Below are positions 7,638 through 15,591 of a DNA stretch of 30,260 bases, piece by piece. The position numbers were made by a program, and so were the translations under genes. Below the pieces are notes generated by a model. It was given only the letters and a program-made list of their open reading frames with translations. It did not search any database and had not been told where the DNA came from. Numbering within the stretch: the first letter of the stretch is position 1; each line of letters opens with the position of its first letter. Origin of the DNA: Sulfolobus sp. UBA167 (GTDB lineage: Archaea > Thermoproteota > Thermoprotei_A > Sulfolobales > Sulfolobaceae); contig DAHF01000117.1 of the NCBI GenBank assembly GCA_002495845.1, positions 1 to 30,260 of the forward strand, given 5' to 3'.

Positions 7638-8189
7638 ATGATAAAAGGTAAGGTCGGAGAGTTAGAGGTAACTTCTTCTGAGCCTAAAAGGACTCACATT
7701 AGGGAGTTGTTTTACTTTACGCTCTTCGTCGATAACAATCAAGTTGCTAAGGTCTCCTTTTTTACTGGGAGGGAGTATTACCCACCTTGGATAGAGTTAG
7801 ACTATGACCCATGGCTAAGGAAGAAGAACTTGGAGGTAGAGCTCTTTAAGCTCATTTTTGAAAAATTGGAATGCAATGGAAAGTTGTTTGTTACTTATGA
7901 CAAAGACAAGGAAACTGAAGAGCTGATATTGAAAGGCTATTCCGCTGTGGACACTCCTCTTGGAAGGTCGATGTTGGAAGCCGGTTTCACGTGGTTCAAG
8001 ACATGGTACATTCCAGAGGGAGGAAATGAAGGCTCAGCCAAGATTCAGGGTAATAAGAGCTGTAACTTGGACGACTCCATGAGACAATTGAGGGAGCTTC
8101 TAGATGACGTTAAAACCGAAGAAGCTAGACATATAATACTGAAGAAAATTGACGATATCAGGAAATCCAGATATAACGCTATACAATAA
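7638..8189 (+). CDS. Uncharacterised protein, possibly DUF1122 family
   Basis: 183 residues, soluble, no signal peptide. From memory it resembles DUF1122, a mostly archaeal family of unknown function, especially around TPLGRSMLEAGFTWFKTWYI (about 111-130) followed by PEGGNEGSAKIQG. The alternating strands and helices and the aromatic-rich PPWIELDYDPWLRKKNLE block would suit an acyltransferase-like fold, but this is a guess. The last 60 residues are a charged helical tail. The start is ATG with a TATA at the leaderless distance. Its final 41 bases overlap the following radical SAM gene, which points to co-transcription and perhaps a shared task. The family call rests on recall, not on a search. 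Confidence 0.6.
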   Translation: MIKGKVGELEVTSSEPKRTHIRELFYFTLFVDNNQVAKVSFFTGREYYPPWIELDYDPWLRKKNLEVELFKLIFEKLECNGKLFVTYDKDKETEELILKGYSAVDTPLGRSMLEAGFTWFKTWYIPEGGNEGSAKIQGNKSCNLDDSMRQLRELLDDVKTEEARHIILKKIDDIRKSRYNAIQ

Positions 8190-9195
8190 CCCTTTACCCA
8201 GGGGTTGTGAACTCTGCAGACTGGGCTCGAAGTTAGTAGTTTTCATATCTGGCGAGTGCGGGGATTCATGTTATTACTGTCCGGTGAGTTCTGAGAGATT
8301 CAATAAGGATAGGATGTTCGCAAATGAAATGGAAGTGAAAGAATTGATGGACTATATCTACGAAAGCTATAGAATGAACGCGTTAGGAGCTGGAATTACC
8401 GGGGGCGATCCCATCCTAGCTCTTAGCAAGGTGACAGAGCTCATAGGAATGTTCAAGGACGAGTTTGGGGAGTCGTTTCATATACACCTCTATACTTCAG
8501 GGAGATATGTCACTAACGATGTTTTAAAGGAACTAGTCGACGTCGGTCTAGATGAGATAAGGTTCCATCCCTTGAAGGAAGAGTATAAGGAAGCTATTAG
8601 GAAGGCGCTGAAGTACGACTTAGACGTAGGAATAGAGATACCTTCCATACCGGGAGACCGTGAGAGGATTGTAGAACTAATTAAGTGGGCTGAGAAAGAG
8701 GGTGTGAAATTCGTGAATTTGAATGAAATGGAGCTTAATGATAGGAACTTCTTTCAGCTAAACTCTAGAGGAATGAAGGTAGGTCACGGAATAACTGGAG
8801 CTAAAGGAAGCTTCGAAACTGCCAGGGAAGTGATAAATGAATTTAAGGAGAAGGAAATCACAGTTCATTATTGTAGTTCAGTTTATAAAGACGTTGTTGA
8901 GACTAGGACCAGATTCCTGAGGACGATCAGGTTCTCTTCCAAAGCTTACGAAGACTTCACGGGAGAGGGAACCATAGTCAGGGCCATAGTGAAAGGAAAG
9001 GTGGACGGCCTAATCTACGGTGAGAGGATAGGGAAGAACCTCTATTCCTTTTATCCCGGAGTTATCGATGAGTTAATCTCAAAGTACGACGTAAGTGAAG
9101 TTAAAATAGTAGAGGAACATCCAGATAGCAGAAGGCTGAAGGTGTCGGAGAGGTTAATCTATTCCAAACCTCAGCAGACAAGCTATTCCTCCTAA
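8149..9195 (+). CDS. Radical SAM protein of unknown substrate (COG2108-like)
   Basis: 348 residues. The [4Fe-4S]-SAM motif CGDSCYYC has cysteines at 37, 41 and 44 (CxxxCxxC). The SAM-contacting GGDP follows at about 85-88, and barrel-like strands follow to about residue 230. An extra CxxC pair (Cys20, Cys23 in PRGCELCRLGSK) lies before the cluster motif and could be structural or bind metal. The general pattern resembles the archaeal COG2108 group related to pyruvate-formate-lyase activases; no substrate is assigned. The only usable start before the motif is TTG at 8149, inside the upstream gene, so the start is uncertain. The 3' end overlaps the convergent pelota gene by 42 bases. Confidence 0.8.
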   Translation: MTISGNPDITLYNNPLPRGCELCRLGSKLVVFISGECGDSCYYCPVSSERFNKDRMFANEMEVKELMDYIYESYRMNALGAGITGGDPILALSKVTELIGMFKDEFGESFHIHLYTSGRYVTNDVLKELVDVGLDEIRFHPLKEEYKEAIRKALKYDLDVGIEIPSIPGDRERIVELIKWAEKEGVKFVNLNEMELNDRNFFQLNSRGMKVGHGITGAKGSFETAREVINEFKEKEITVHYCSSVYKDVVETRTRFLRTIRFSSKAYEDFTGEGTIVRAIVKGKVDGLIYGERIGKNLYSFYPGVIDELISKYDVSEVKIVEEHPDSRRLKVSERLIYSKPQQTSYSS

Positions 9196-10170
9196 ATTTC
9201 TCAATTCATAGTAAGCGGGAGAATCTTTAGGTACTAGTATGACTTTCCCTCCTTTGTTCACGGCATCCTCCAAGATCTTTGCGTATTCTTGACCCCCTTC
9301 CTCGGTCTCCTTCATTATTATCTCAGAAAGTACCATTAATGTATCCACAGCTCCAATTTCTACAGCTCTTTTCACCTCCTCTTTGCCGTAAGTGACCAAC
9401 TTAGAGCCCTTAGATATTAGCTCGTTTATCTTGTCCATCTGTTTCCTCCCCTCAGAGATCTCGTAATCACGGATAAGCTGGTCTATCATGTCTCTCCTAA
9501 GCAACTCGTTGAGACCGGTACGACCAGGGGAGTTTACATCATCTATGTATACCTTATATTTCTTTTGTAATAATTTAGCTACTTCTAGTTTAAAAAACCC
9601 TGACCCCGCAACCAGGATGGCGTCTGGTGACAGAGAAGATGAGTATGAGTCTACCTCTTTGGCTATCTCTTCCGCGTTTTCCTCCAAGCTCTCCTCAGGT
9701 TCCGGCAGAGTTCTGTCAGCGATTATCTTTATCCCTTGTGCCATCGGCAACGCTATCAAATATTCGTCGATGTCCACCACAGCTATTAAGATCTTTGACT
9801 TCCTTTCTGCCTGCTTATATATTTTATCAAGTTCAAACTTCTCCCATTTTCTTATTATGGTCAGGTCGTCTCCTGTACCCAAGTTTATCGTGTGGTGAGA
9901 CCCTTTCACGCTATATCTCTCTGGAGCGTCTAGGACTATTCCGTGTATCCTCAGCCTGTTCGTGAACTCCTGAAATTCAGTTCGTTCAACCTTAAGCCTT
10001 ATAATCATTGGTACTCTCCTACTATTGTCCCCTACGCTCACATCCCTCAATGTCTTGGCTATCACTTCGTCGTTCTTTCTCAGAACTAGGTGGAGCAACC
10101 ACAAATCGTCCTCCGTATCTACGTGAATAGTCAGAGATTCCTGTTTCTCGTCAAATTCTAATATCCTCAC
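9154..10170 (-). CDS. pelA: Pelota/Dom34, ribosome rescue factor
   Basis: 338 residues, the archaeal length. The N-terminal Sm-like domain (about 1-130) includes GTGDDLTIIRKWEKFELDKI. The central eRF1 domain 2-like part (about 130-255) has KSKILIAVVDIDEYLIALPM. The C-terminal L7Ae-like eRF1 domain 3 (about 255-338) has GAVDTLMVLSEIIM. There is no GGQ peptide-release motif, as expected for Pelota rather than aRF1. It recognises stalled ribosomes and works with aEF1A and ABCE1 to split them. The start is GTG at 10170, with GTATAAC (10196-10202, minus-strand sense) about 29 bases upstream. Only 19 bases separate this start from the divergent acetyltransferase start. Confidence 0.95.
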   Translation of the reverse strand: MRILEFDEKQESLTIHVDTEDDLWLLHLVLRKNDEVIAKTLRDVSVGDNSRRVPMIIRLKVERTEFQEFTNRLRIHGIVLDAPERYSVKGSHHTINLGTGDDLTIIRKWEKFELDKIYKQAERKSKILIAVVDIDEYLIALPMAQGIKIIADRTLPEPEESLEENAEEIAKEVDSYSSSLSPDAILVAGSGFFKLEVAKLLQKKYKVYIDDVNSPGRTGLNELLRRDMIDQLIRDYEISEGRKQMDKINELISKGSKLVTYGKEEVKRAVEIGAVDTLMVLSEIIMKETEEGGQEYAKILEDAVNKGGKVILVPKDSPAYYELRNLGGIACLLRFGID

Positions 10171-10189
10171 ATGAAATTAAAGTGGAAAA

Positions 10190-10648
10190 TTGGTAGTTAT
10201 ACTTGACGCAACGGAAGGAGACCTGGCTGAAATTTATGAAATTGAAATTCAGTCCTTCGATCAACCCTACTCCCTGAAGCTTTTGAAGGCTTACCTTTTC
10301 CTTTCCGAAAATCTATATATAGTAGCAAAAGAACACGATGAAATCCTAGGATACGCAATAGGGCTAATACAAGGCCGGTTTAAGGGCCATGTCATCTCTA
10401 TAGCTATAGCTAAGGGCGCTAGAAGGAAAGGCGTAGGCTCAGCTCTCCTTCGAGAGCTAAATTCAAGGTTCATGTCTATGGGCGCCACTTACTCTTACTT
10501 GGAGGTAGAGTTTAGGAACATTGATGCTATAAGTTTTTACTCACATAACAAATATTTGATATCTTTTACTAGAAGAAATTATTACGGAAGAGGCAGACAT
10601 GCATTCATAATGGTCAAGTCGCTAAGGGGAGAGTCCTATCTAGACTAA
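10190..10648 (+). CDS. GNAT acetyltransferase, RimI/Ard1-like
   Basis: 152 residues covering a complete GNAT fold. The acetyl-CoA motif is ARRKGVGSALLRELNS, and the flanking GHVISIAI strand, YLEVEFRNIDAISFY block and C-terminal NYYGRGRHAFIM align well with archaeal N-terminal acetyltransferases (Ard1/NatA, RimI). It probably transfers acetyl to protein N-termini or a ribosomal protein. The Glu/Asp residues usual in the GYYxDGEDA segment of archaeal Ard1 are replaced by Gly, Arg and His, so the substrate may differ. The best start is TTG at 10190; a TAATAT element near 10158-10163 could serve as TATA. It lies divergent from pelA with a 19-base gap. Confidence 0.85.
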   Translation: MVVILDATEGDLAEIYEIEIQSFDQPYSLKLLKAYLFLSENLYIVAKEHDEILGYAIGLIQGRFKGHVISIAIAKGARRKGVGSALLRELNSRFMSMGATYSYLEVEFRNIDAISFYSHNKYLISFTRRNYYGRGRHAFIMVKSLRGESYLD

Positions 10649-11129
10649 GGTAAAACTATTTCTGTATGCTGTTCATTTTTCAATTAACTTTGATGTCTAA
10701 GGCACTTTTACCTAGACTGGTGTAGAAGTCAACTCGAGAAAAAGAGCTCTACACAAGGCCAGACGTCTTGCAGTACGTGCTTGATTAGTGGTTTCTACAC
10801 GAAGAGATATACATGGCAGACACTCCTTAGAGGAGGCCTGCCTCTTGTCCACATGAGCCACGACTCAGGAGATGCCATGATTAGCTTTAGTTCGGAATTA
10901 CTTTTCCTGCTATATCCTAATATAAATGCGAGCAGAATTCCTCAAGACCTGAACTTAAATATGGACCCGAAGAGTATTGCGATGAGCTTTATGTGTCGTG
11001 AATCTATCATGAAGTCTCTTCCTTTACGACTCTCTCTTGAGACATGTAGTTTCGAATAGACAAGAGAACCCTGAAGGAGAGGAAATCAGCGATAATAGAT
11101 TTTATTTTGCCAGCCCCGTTTAGGGCTTT
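10649..11129. other. 480-base gap with no supported gene; broken frames and short inverted repeats
   Basis: One frame (10781-11059) is open for 92 codons from a TTG but has no ribosome site, TATA or recognisable motif. An overlapping frame (from 10726) reads KSTREKELYTRPDVLQYVLD and continues past TAG at 10786 into WFLHEEIYMADTP before TAG at 10828. GTGTAGAA (10720-10727) is the inverted partner of TTCTACAC (10793-10800), and its 7-base core also matches TCTACAC at 10748-10754. AGAGG/CCTCT (10829-10833/10841-10845) can form a small hairpin. The region may be a decayed gene or a structured RNA; neither is shown. A TATA-like ATTTTATTTT (11098-11107) precedes the next gene. Confidence 0.3.
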
Positions 11130-13256
11130 ATGCTGAAGGAATTTTTTGTATTAGACTTTTCATATGAGAACGATCCCCTTCCAAAAGTATACATTTGGGC
11201 AACTTCAGAGGACGGGAAAAGGAGCTTGTTAGTTAAGGATAACTTCAATCCTTATTTTTACGTACTCCCGAAAACAGAGGAGGATCTCAAAGACAAGATA
11301 CTGTCCTTGTCTAATAAGAACTTCAAGATAATAGACGTACAAGACGTAACTAAGCTTTACTTAGGTAAGGATACGAGGCTCCTCAAGGTAGTATGTGATA
11401 CTCCAAGCGCGGTGAGGTACCATAGGGACGTCATTTCCAAGCTTGACTCTGTCAAAGGGATATTCGAAGCTGACATAAGGTTTTCAATGAGGTTTTCCAT
11501 AGACTCCGGGATACTCCCCTTCACTTGGGTCGTTGCTGACGTAGAGCCAATGAAAAACAATGAGTTCAGGGTAGACAACGTATATAGGGTTTTTTCAATT
11601 AAACCAAAAGCTAGGGAGGACGTACCTGAATTGAGGTTCATGGGTTTCGAACTATTTATTGACAGTAAGTATGGTTTCATAAATCCCAGAAGGGATCCTA
11701 TATCCTCTTTGTGTGTGAATCTCAATGGAAAAGAGCAAAGGTTCGACAACGACGGAATAGATGATACAAAGTTAATAAAGGACTTTGTCTCCTTTGTAAT
11801 AGAGAACGACCCGGATGTCATAGCCACTCAAAGTTCCTTTCAATGGAGGTATATAATAGAAAGGGCGTCTTTCAGGAACATCAAGCTTGACGTTTCGAGG
11901 AAAACTAATGAGGAAGTGTCCTCTGGGACTTACGGTCATTACTCAACCCCTGGAAGGCTGAATATAAACATCAATAAGTTCTTGCAAAACATTTTAGGTA
12001 TAGGACACGTTGATCTCTATAAGGATATTTACGCTTATTTCGGTATTCCTGAAAACCAAGGGGAATGTGAATACGGAGGAAGCTTGCTGAAGAATATTAT
12101 CAAGTTAGGTATGGAACTGTCCAGACAATTCGGGATGCCAATGGACCAGCTGTTTTCGGCTAGCATGTTCTCGGCGATTGAATGGTATCTTGTGAGAAAG
12201 GGAGTAGAGCTCGGTTTCATAGTTCCTAACAAACATGACTCCGTTGCTAGGGTTGAACCGAAGAGTAACGTGACAGAGTCAGCTGGAGGACTATTCGAAG
12301 ATGTGAACGCCTTCTTCTTTAATTCCATGTCACTTAGCATGCTCGAGGCCTATAACATCAGTCCTGAGACGGTGGACGGGGGAGTCGAGGCTAGAGGGTT
12401 CTTGCCAAGCGTTTTACCTTCTCTGTATGAAAACCTCAAGTCAGAAATAGGAAAGAACTTTGGAAACAGAGAATTGAAGGATCTAACATTCAATCTGAGC
12501 AACAGCGTCATAGAATATTTTACATGGTCAGGGTCTAGATGGTTCTGCCCTCAGTGCAGGAAAAATCTAGAGAAACTGATACTATATGACATGAAGAACA
12601 AGGTTGAAACCATAAAGAGGAAGGGTGCTTCTGTTTTGTTTGCCAGGGGAAACGTAATACTAGCTAAGGGGATAGATGAAATTGATGACGCAATTAAAAT
12701 TAAATATAAGAAAATAATTATAGGAGATGACTTCTTCATCGGTTTAGATGGGGACAACGTCATAGATCCACTAAGTAGGGCATTCCCTTACGGGGAATGG
12801 TCTGAGTTATCCAAGAAGGTCTACAGACTCGTTGTAGACAAACTCCTGAAGGAGAGTCCAGATTCAGCTATTAAGGAAGCTAGGGATGAGATAAAGAGGA
12901 TCAGACGAGGAGAGTTTGATATGAAAGAAATGATAATATGGAAGGAAATAGACAGAGATCTCTCACTTTATAGACAACCCTATCCATTGTTCGTCATAGC
13001 AGCAATCAAAGCCAATAAGCAAGGTAATAGCATAAACAGAGGAGACAGAATAGGGTATGTCGTCTGTGAGGGAACAAGAATGCAGGACAAAGTGGAACCT
13101 TTCTTTATGGTGAAGGACAAGAGGAGGATAGATAAGGAGTTTTACGTGGAAAAACAGATAATACCTTTAGCCATGCGTGTTTTGAAGTACGTTGGAGTGA
13201 AAGAAAAAGACTTACGGGAAGGAGGATTTGATATATCAAATTACTTCAGGAGGTGA
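11130..13256 (+). CDS. dpo3: Family B DNA polymerase homologue, PolB3/Dpo3 type, catalytic residues lost
   Basis: 708 residues spanning a complete family B layout: N-terminal domain, exonuclease-like domain (about 130-350), palm/fingers (about 385-545) and thumb (from about 550; KQGNSINRGDRIGYVVCEG). The framework is clear, for example AYNISPETV after motif A and WSGSRWFC after motif B, but active-site residues are gone. Exo I FDIE corresponds to MGFE, Exo II FD to FQ (Gln238), and the Exo III Asp segment is missing. The motif A Asp corresponds to Phe396, the motif B Lys to Phe454, and motif C DTD to Arg-Gly-Asn (506-508). The PolB3 assignment rests on tail-to-tail placement with dnaG, as I recall for Sulfolobus Dpo3 (SSO0081 near SSO0079). 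It may have a structural or DNA-binding role. It overlaps dnaG by 11 bases. Confidence 0.82.
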   Translation: MLKEFFVLDFSYENDPLPKVYIWATSEDGKRSLLVKDNFNPYFYVLPKTEEDLKDKILSLSNKNFKIIDVQDVTKLYLGKDTRLLKVVCDTPSAVRYHRDVISKLDSVKGIFEADIRFSMRFSIDSGILPFTWVVADVEPMKNNEFRVDNVYRVFSIKPKAREDVPELRFMGFELFIDSKYGFINPRRDPISSLCVNLNGKEQRFDNDGIDDTKLIKDFVSFVIENDPDVIATQSSFQWRYIIERASFRNIKLDVSRKTNEEVSSGTYGHYSTPGRLNININKFLQNILGIGHVDLYKDIYAYFGIPENQGECEYGGSLLKNIIKLGMELSRQFGMPMDQLFSASMFSAIEWYLVRKGVELGFIVPNKHDSVARVEPKSNVTESAGGLFEDVNAFFFNSMSLSMLEAYNISPETVDGGVEARGFLPSVLPSLYENLKSEIGKNFGNRELKDLTFNLSNSVIEYFTWSGSRWFCPQCRKNLEKLILYDMKNKVETIKRKGASVLFARGNVILAKGIDEIDDAIKIKYKKIIIGDDFFIGLDGDNVIDPLSRAFPYGEWSELSKKVYRLVVDKLLKESPDSAIKEARDEIKRIRRGEFDMKEMIIWKEIDRDLSLYRQPYPLFVIAAIKANKQGNSINRGDRIGYVVCEGTRMQDKVEPFFMVKDKRRIDKEFYVEKQIIPLAMRVLKYVGVKEKDLREGGFDISNYFRR

Positions 13257-14463
13257 AGATGTCAGAGAAAGTAAGCAAAGTGACGTTTTTCGGTCTCTTA
13301 TTGACTCCTCCTATCCTCGCTCCTGCTATTAATTTAACGTTCTTTTCGCTTGCTAAGTCAAGTAGTCTTTGGGTTATTACTCCATCAAAAACTATGTACA
13401 GTACTTTTCCGTTCTCTGCAGTCTCAAGTTTCGGTATTATGTCTCTGACCTGGACTTTCTCTATTTGCTCCCAGTTGTTTCCGTACATTACACCTTCCAG
13501 AGTACCAGGGAGCTTCTTAATTTCTTCTAAGATCTGTGGTGGAATTACTATAGGGATCTCAGCTTTCTTCTGTTCTGTCTCTTGAACAACTGCTTGAACA
13601 ACACCTTGAGATGGCTCAGCTAGCTGGACTGGTATTTCCTGTCTCTTAAGGTACTGTTGGAGAGGAACCATGTTGGAGAGAGCTTTAGCTATTTCCTTTC
13701 CTGTGAGTTCCTCAACTTCTCTTCCCACCGGTGCCCTAGCTATGTAGTCTATCTTTACATTGTGGCTTTGGAGCTCCTTAAGGATTAAATCCCCCCCATG
13801 GTCGCCGTCTACGAACGCAATTACGACTTTCTTGTTTTTGCTGAGCGAAACAAGGGAATCTGGTATCTGAGAATTAGCTCCTCCTACTGCTACTGTATTT
13901 CTATATCCATATCTCAATAAGTTTATTATGTCAGCCCTTCCTTCGACGATTATAAGTGTAGGATCGCTCTCCACATCAGGACCAGCAGGTAGCCTATCAG
14001 GACCAAACTCTATTATTTCCCCGACCTTTACTGCCGAACTTATTTCATTTAGAACCTCTTTTATGTCCAGGTTCTTTTCCTTGTTCCATATCGATAAGAT
14101 GTCCTTAGCACGGTCTATTATCTTCTTCAGCTTCTCGGCCCTTATGTCCTCTACTTCCACTAATTCGAACTTAGAATTGTAAGGTCCTACCTTCTCTACG
14201 CTCTCCACCATTGATGCAATTAATGCTGTCTCTATCCTGTCTAGATTTGAAGGTATTATTACCTCACCATCAGCCTTATTTCCCTTAGGGTATATCTCTA
14301 CAGTTATCCTTCCTAGCCTTCCCTTATCTTGGAGTTCCCTTAGGTCAAACTCATCCCCAAACAAGTTTTCAGTTTGACCAAAAATTGCACCTATTACATC
14401 GGTTTTCTCGACTATCCCATCAACTTGAAACTTAAGTTTTATATTATATTTCAAATTTTTCAC
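13246..14463 (-). CDS. dnaG: DnaG-type primase/exosome-associated TOPRIM protein
   Basis: 405 residues. The central TOPRIM domain (about 168-250) has the Glu of TLIIVEGRADIINLL (Glu174) and the DxD of AFVDGDHGGDLIL (Asp219, Asp221). The N-terminal half is the archaeal-specific region (GAIFGQTENLFGDEFDLREL), and the C-terminal domain follows an acidic, Gln-rich linker. Bacterial zinc and DnaB-binding domains are absent, as usual in archaea. Archaeal DnaG binds the RNA exosome with poly(A) preference, and primase activity has been reported for the Sulfolobus protein. The GTG start overlaps the tyrS stop as GTGA, and AAGGTGA sits at the junction, so dnaG is probably translated from the tyrS transcript. 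Confidence 0.94.
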   Translation of the reverse strand: MKNLKYNIKLKFQVDGIVEKTDVIGAIFGQTENLFGDEFDLRELQDKGRLGRITVEIYPKGNKADGEVIIPSNLDRIETALIASMVESVEKVGPYNSKFELVEVEDIRAEKLKKIIDRAKDILSIWNKEKNLDIKEVLNEISSAVKVGEIIEFGPDRLPAGPDVESDPTLIIVEGRADIINLLRYGYRNTVAVGGANSQIPDSLVSLSKNKKVVIAFVDGDHGGDLILKELQSHNVKIDYIARAPVGREVEELTGKEIAKALSNMVPLQQYLKRQEIPVQLAEPSQGVVQAVVQETEQKKAEIPIVIPPQILEEIKKLPGTLEGVMYGNNWEQIEKVQVRDIIPKLETAENGKVLYIVFDGVITQRLLDLASEKNVKLIAGARIGGVNKRPKNVTLLTFSDIFTS

Positions 14464-15554
14464 CTTGTTATATTTTTACTGATTTTTGTTACTATTTCCT
14501 GCATTTCTGGTTTACTGTTGAGCCTTTGCCTCATAGGCTCTAATATTTCATTTAGTCTTCTTGCTGTTGCCTTCTTTAAATCCATTGGATGTAGTTTACC
14601 TTCAGCGAACAGTGCTTCAAGCTCATTGTAACTTTTTACTTCGAGGTCTCCTCCGTACTTCTGGTCCCTTTCTATCTTTATAGAATTAAATTTAGGAAAT
14701 ATAATAAACTTATTTATCTGTAATATAGGATTATTCTCAATCACACCTCTTGGGCAATATGCCGCCATTATTTTGGACTCTACAGAGTCCGCAGGGTCGT
14801 TAATGAAAATAGCGTTTTCAGGCTTAGATTTGCTCATTTTTATATTCGACATGAAGTCTTCATCGTCTGCTGGTGCGTTCATCCTCTCCCCGCCTTGTAG
14901 TCCTACCAGCAATGGAGTGTGAAGGGATATTACCTTTTTGACTCCCATTTTCTCAGAAAGGTCCCTAGCTAGCATGTGGGCCTTCCTTTGGTCAGTCCCT
15001 CCTAGAGCTATGTCCAGATCCATGAAGTAAATGTCTGCGACCTGCATGGCAGGGTATATCAGCTTCGAGGTGTCTATTTCTGCCTCCTCTGCTTTCCTCC
15101 CCATTATCGTCATTGCCCTCTTCATTCTTGCTAAACTAGTATTCTTGGAGATCTTTATCACCAGCTTCCAGTAGTCCTTGTTTCCTACTAGGTCCTCAGC
15201 GTCAACTACGTCTATTTTGGATTTATCTATCCCAAAGGTCTCAAGCACGTCAATTGCGTATTTCCCTGCTTCTTTTATCAATTGGAGGTCTCCGCCTAGC
15301 TTGTCGTTTATCCACGCATGCCAAGTGGCTTCCAACAAGTTCATCCTTACGTCAGCTTCGGTAAGGTCTTTCACTTTTTGGGCCCAAATGAGCCATCCTA
15401 TATGAAATAGACCACTGGGCTCAAAACCTATGTAACCTTTGAGGCCTTGGCCACTTTCTAGTTTCTCTTTCAGTTCCTCAGTAGTTACGACTTCTTCCAA
15501 ATTTCTTGTGATTAATGATAATCTTTCATCAGGGTTCATTGTGATTTTCCCCAA
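14460..15554 (-). CDS. tyrS: Tyrosyl-tRNA synthetase, archaeal type
   Basis: 364 residues, the compact class I archaeal/eukaryotic TyrRS. The HIGH motif is HIGW (51-54) in GFEPSGLFHIGWLIWAQ. The tyrosine-binding/dimer region includes GGTDQRKAHMLARDL (185-199). The KMSKS loop is KMSKSKP (239-245). GTDQR with MLARDL separates it from TrpRS. It charges tRNA-Tyr. Two starts are possible: TTG at 15554 and an in-frame ATG five codons later. A minus-strand TATA-like element (about 15573-15583) is about 26 bases before the TTG, favouring a leaderless TTG, but the ATG gives the more typical N-terminus. dnaG follows with a 4-base overlap. Confidence 0.95.
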   Translation of the reverse strand: MGKITMNPDERLSLITRNLEEVVTTEELKEKLESGQGLKGYIGFEPSGLFHIGWLIWAQKVKDLTEADVRMNLLEATWHAWINDKLGGDLQLIKEAGKYAIDVLETFGIDKSKIDVVDAEDLVGNKDYWKLVIKISKNTSLARMKRAMTIMGRKAEEAEIDTSKLIYPAMQVADIYFMDLDIALGGTDQRKAHMLARDLSEKMGVKKVISLHTPLLVGLQGGERMNAPADDEDFMSNIKMSKSKPENAIFINDPADSVESKIMAAYCPRGVIENNPILQINKFIIFPKFNSIKIERDQKYGGDLEVKSYNELEALFAEGKLHPMDLKKATARRLNEILEPMRQRLNSKPEMQEIVTKISKNITR

Positions 15555-15591
15555 AACTAAAAGAAAGAAGCAGATTAAAAATAGTTCTAAT

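Noticed and set aside
9488..9898. 136-codon forward open frame
   Set aside because: Antisense to the pelota gene; Ser-rich shadow frame.
10781..11059. 92-codon forward frame as a real gene
   Set aside because: TTG start without TATA or ribosome site, no motif, and a competing broken frame covers the first part; kept only as part of an unexplained region.
11357..11827. 156-codon minus-strand open frame
   Set aside because: Antisense to the exonuclease-like domain of polB3; low-complexity shadow composition.
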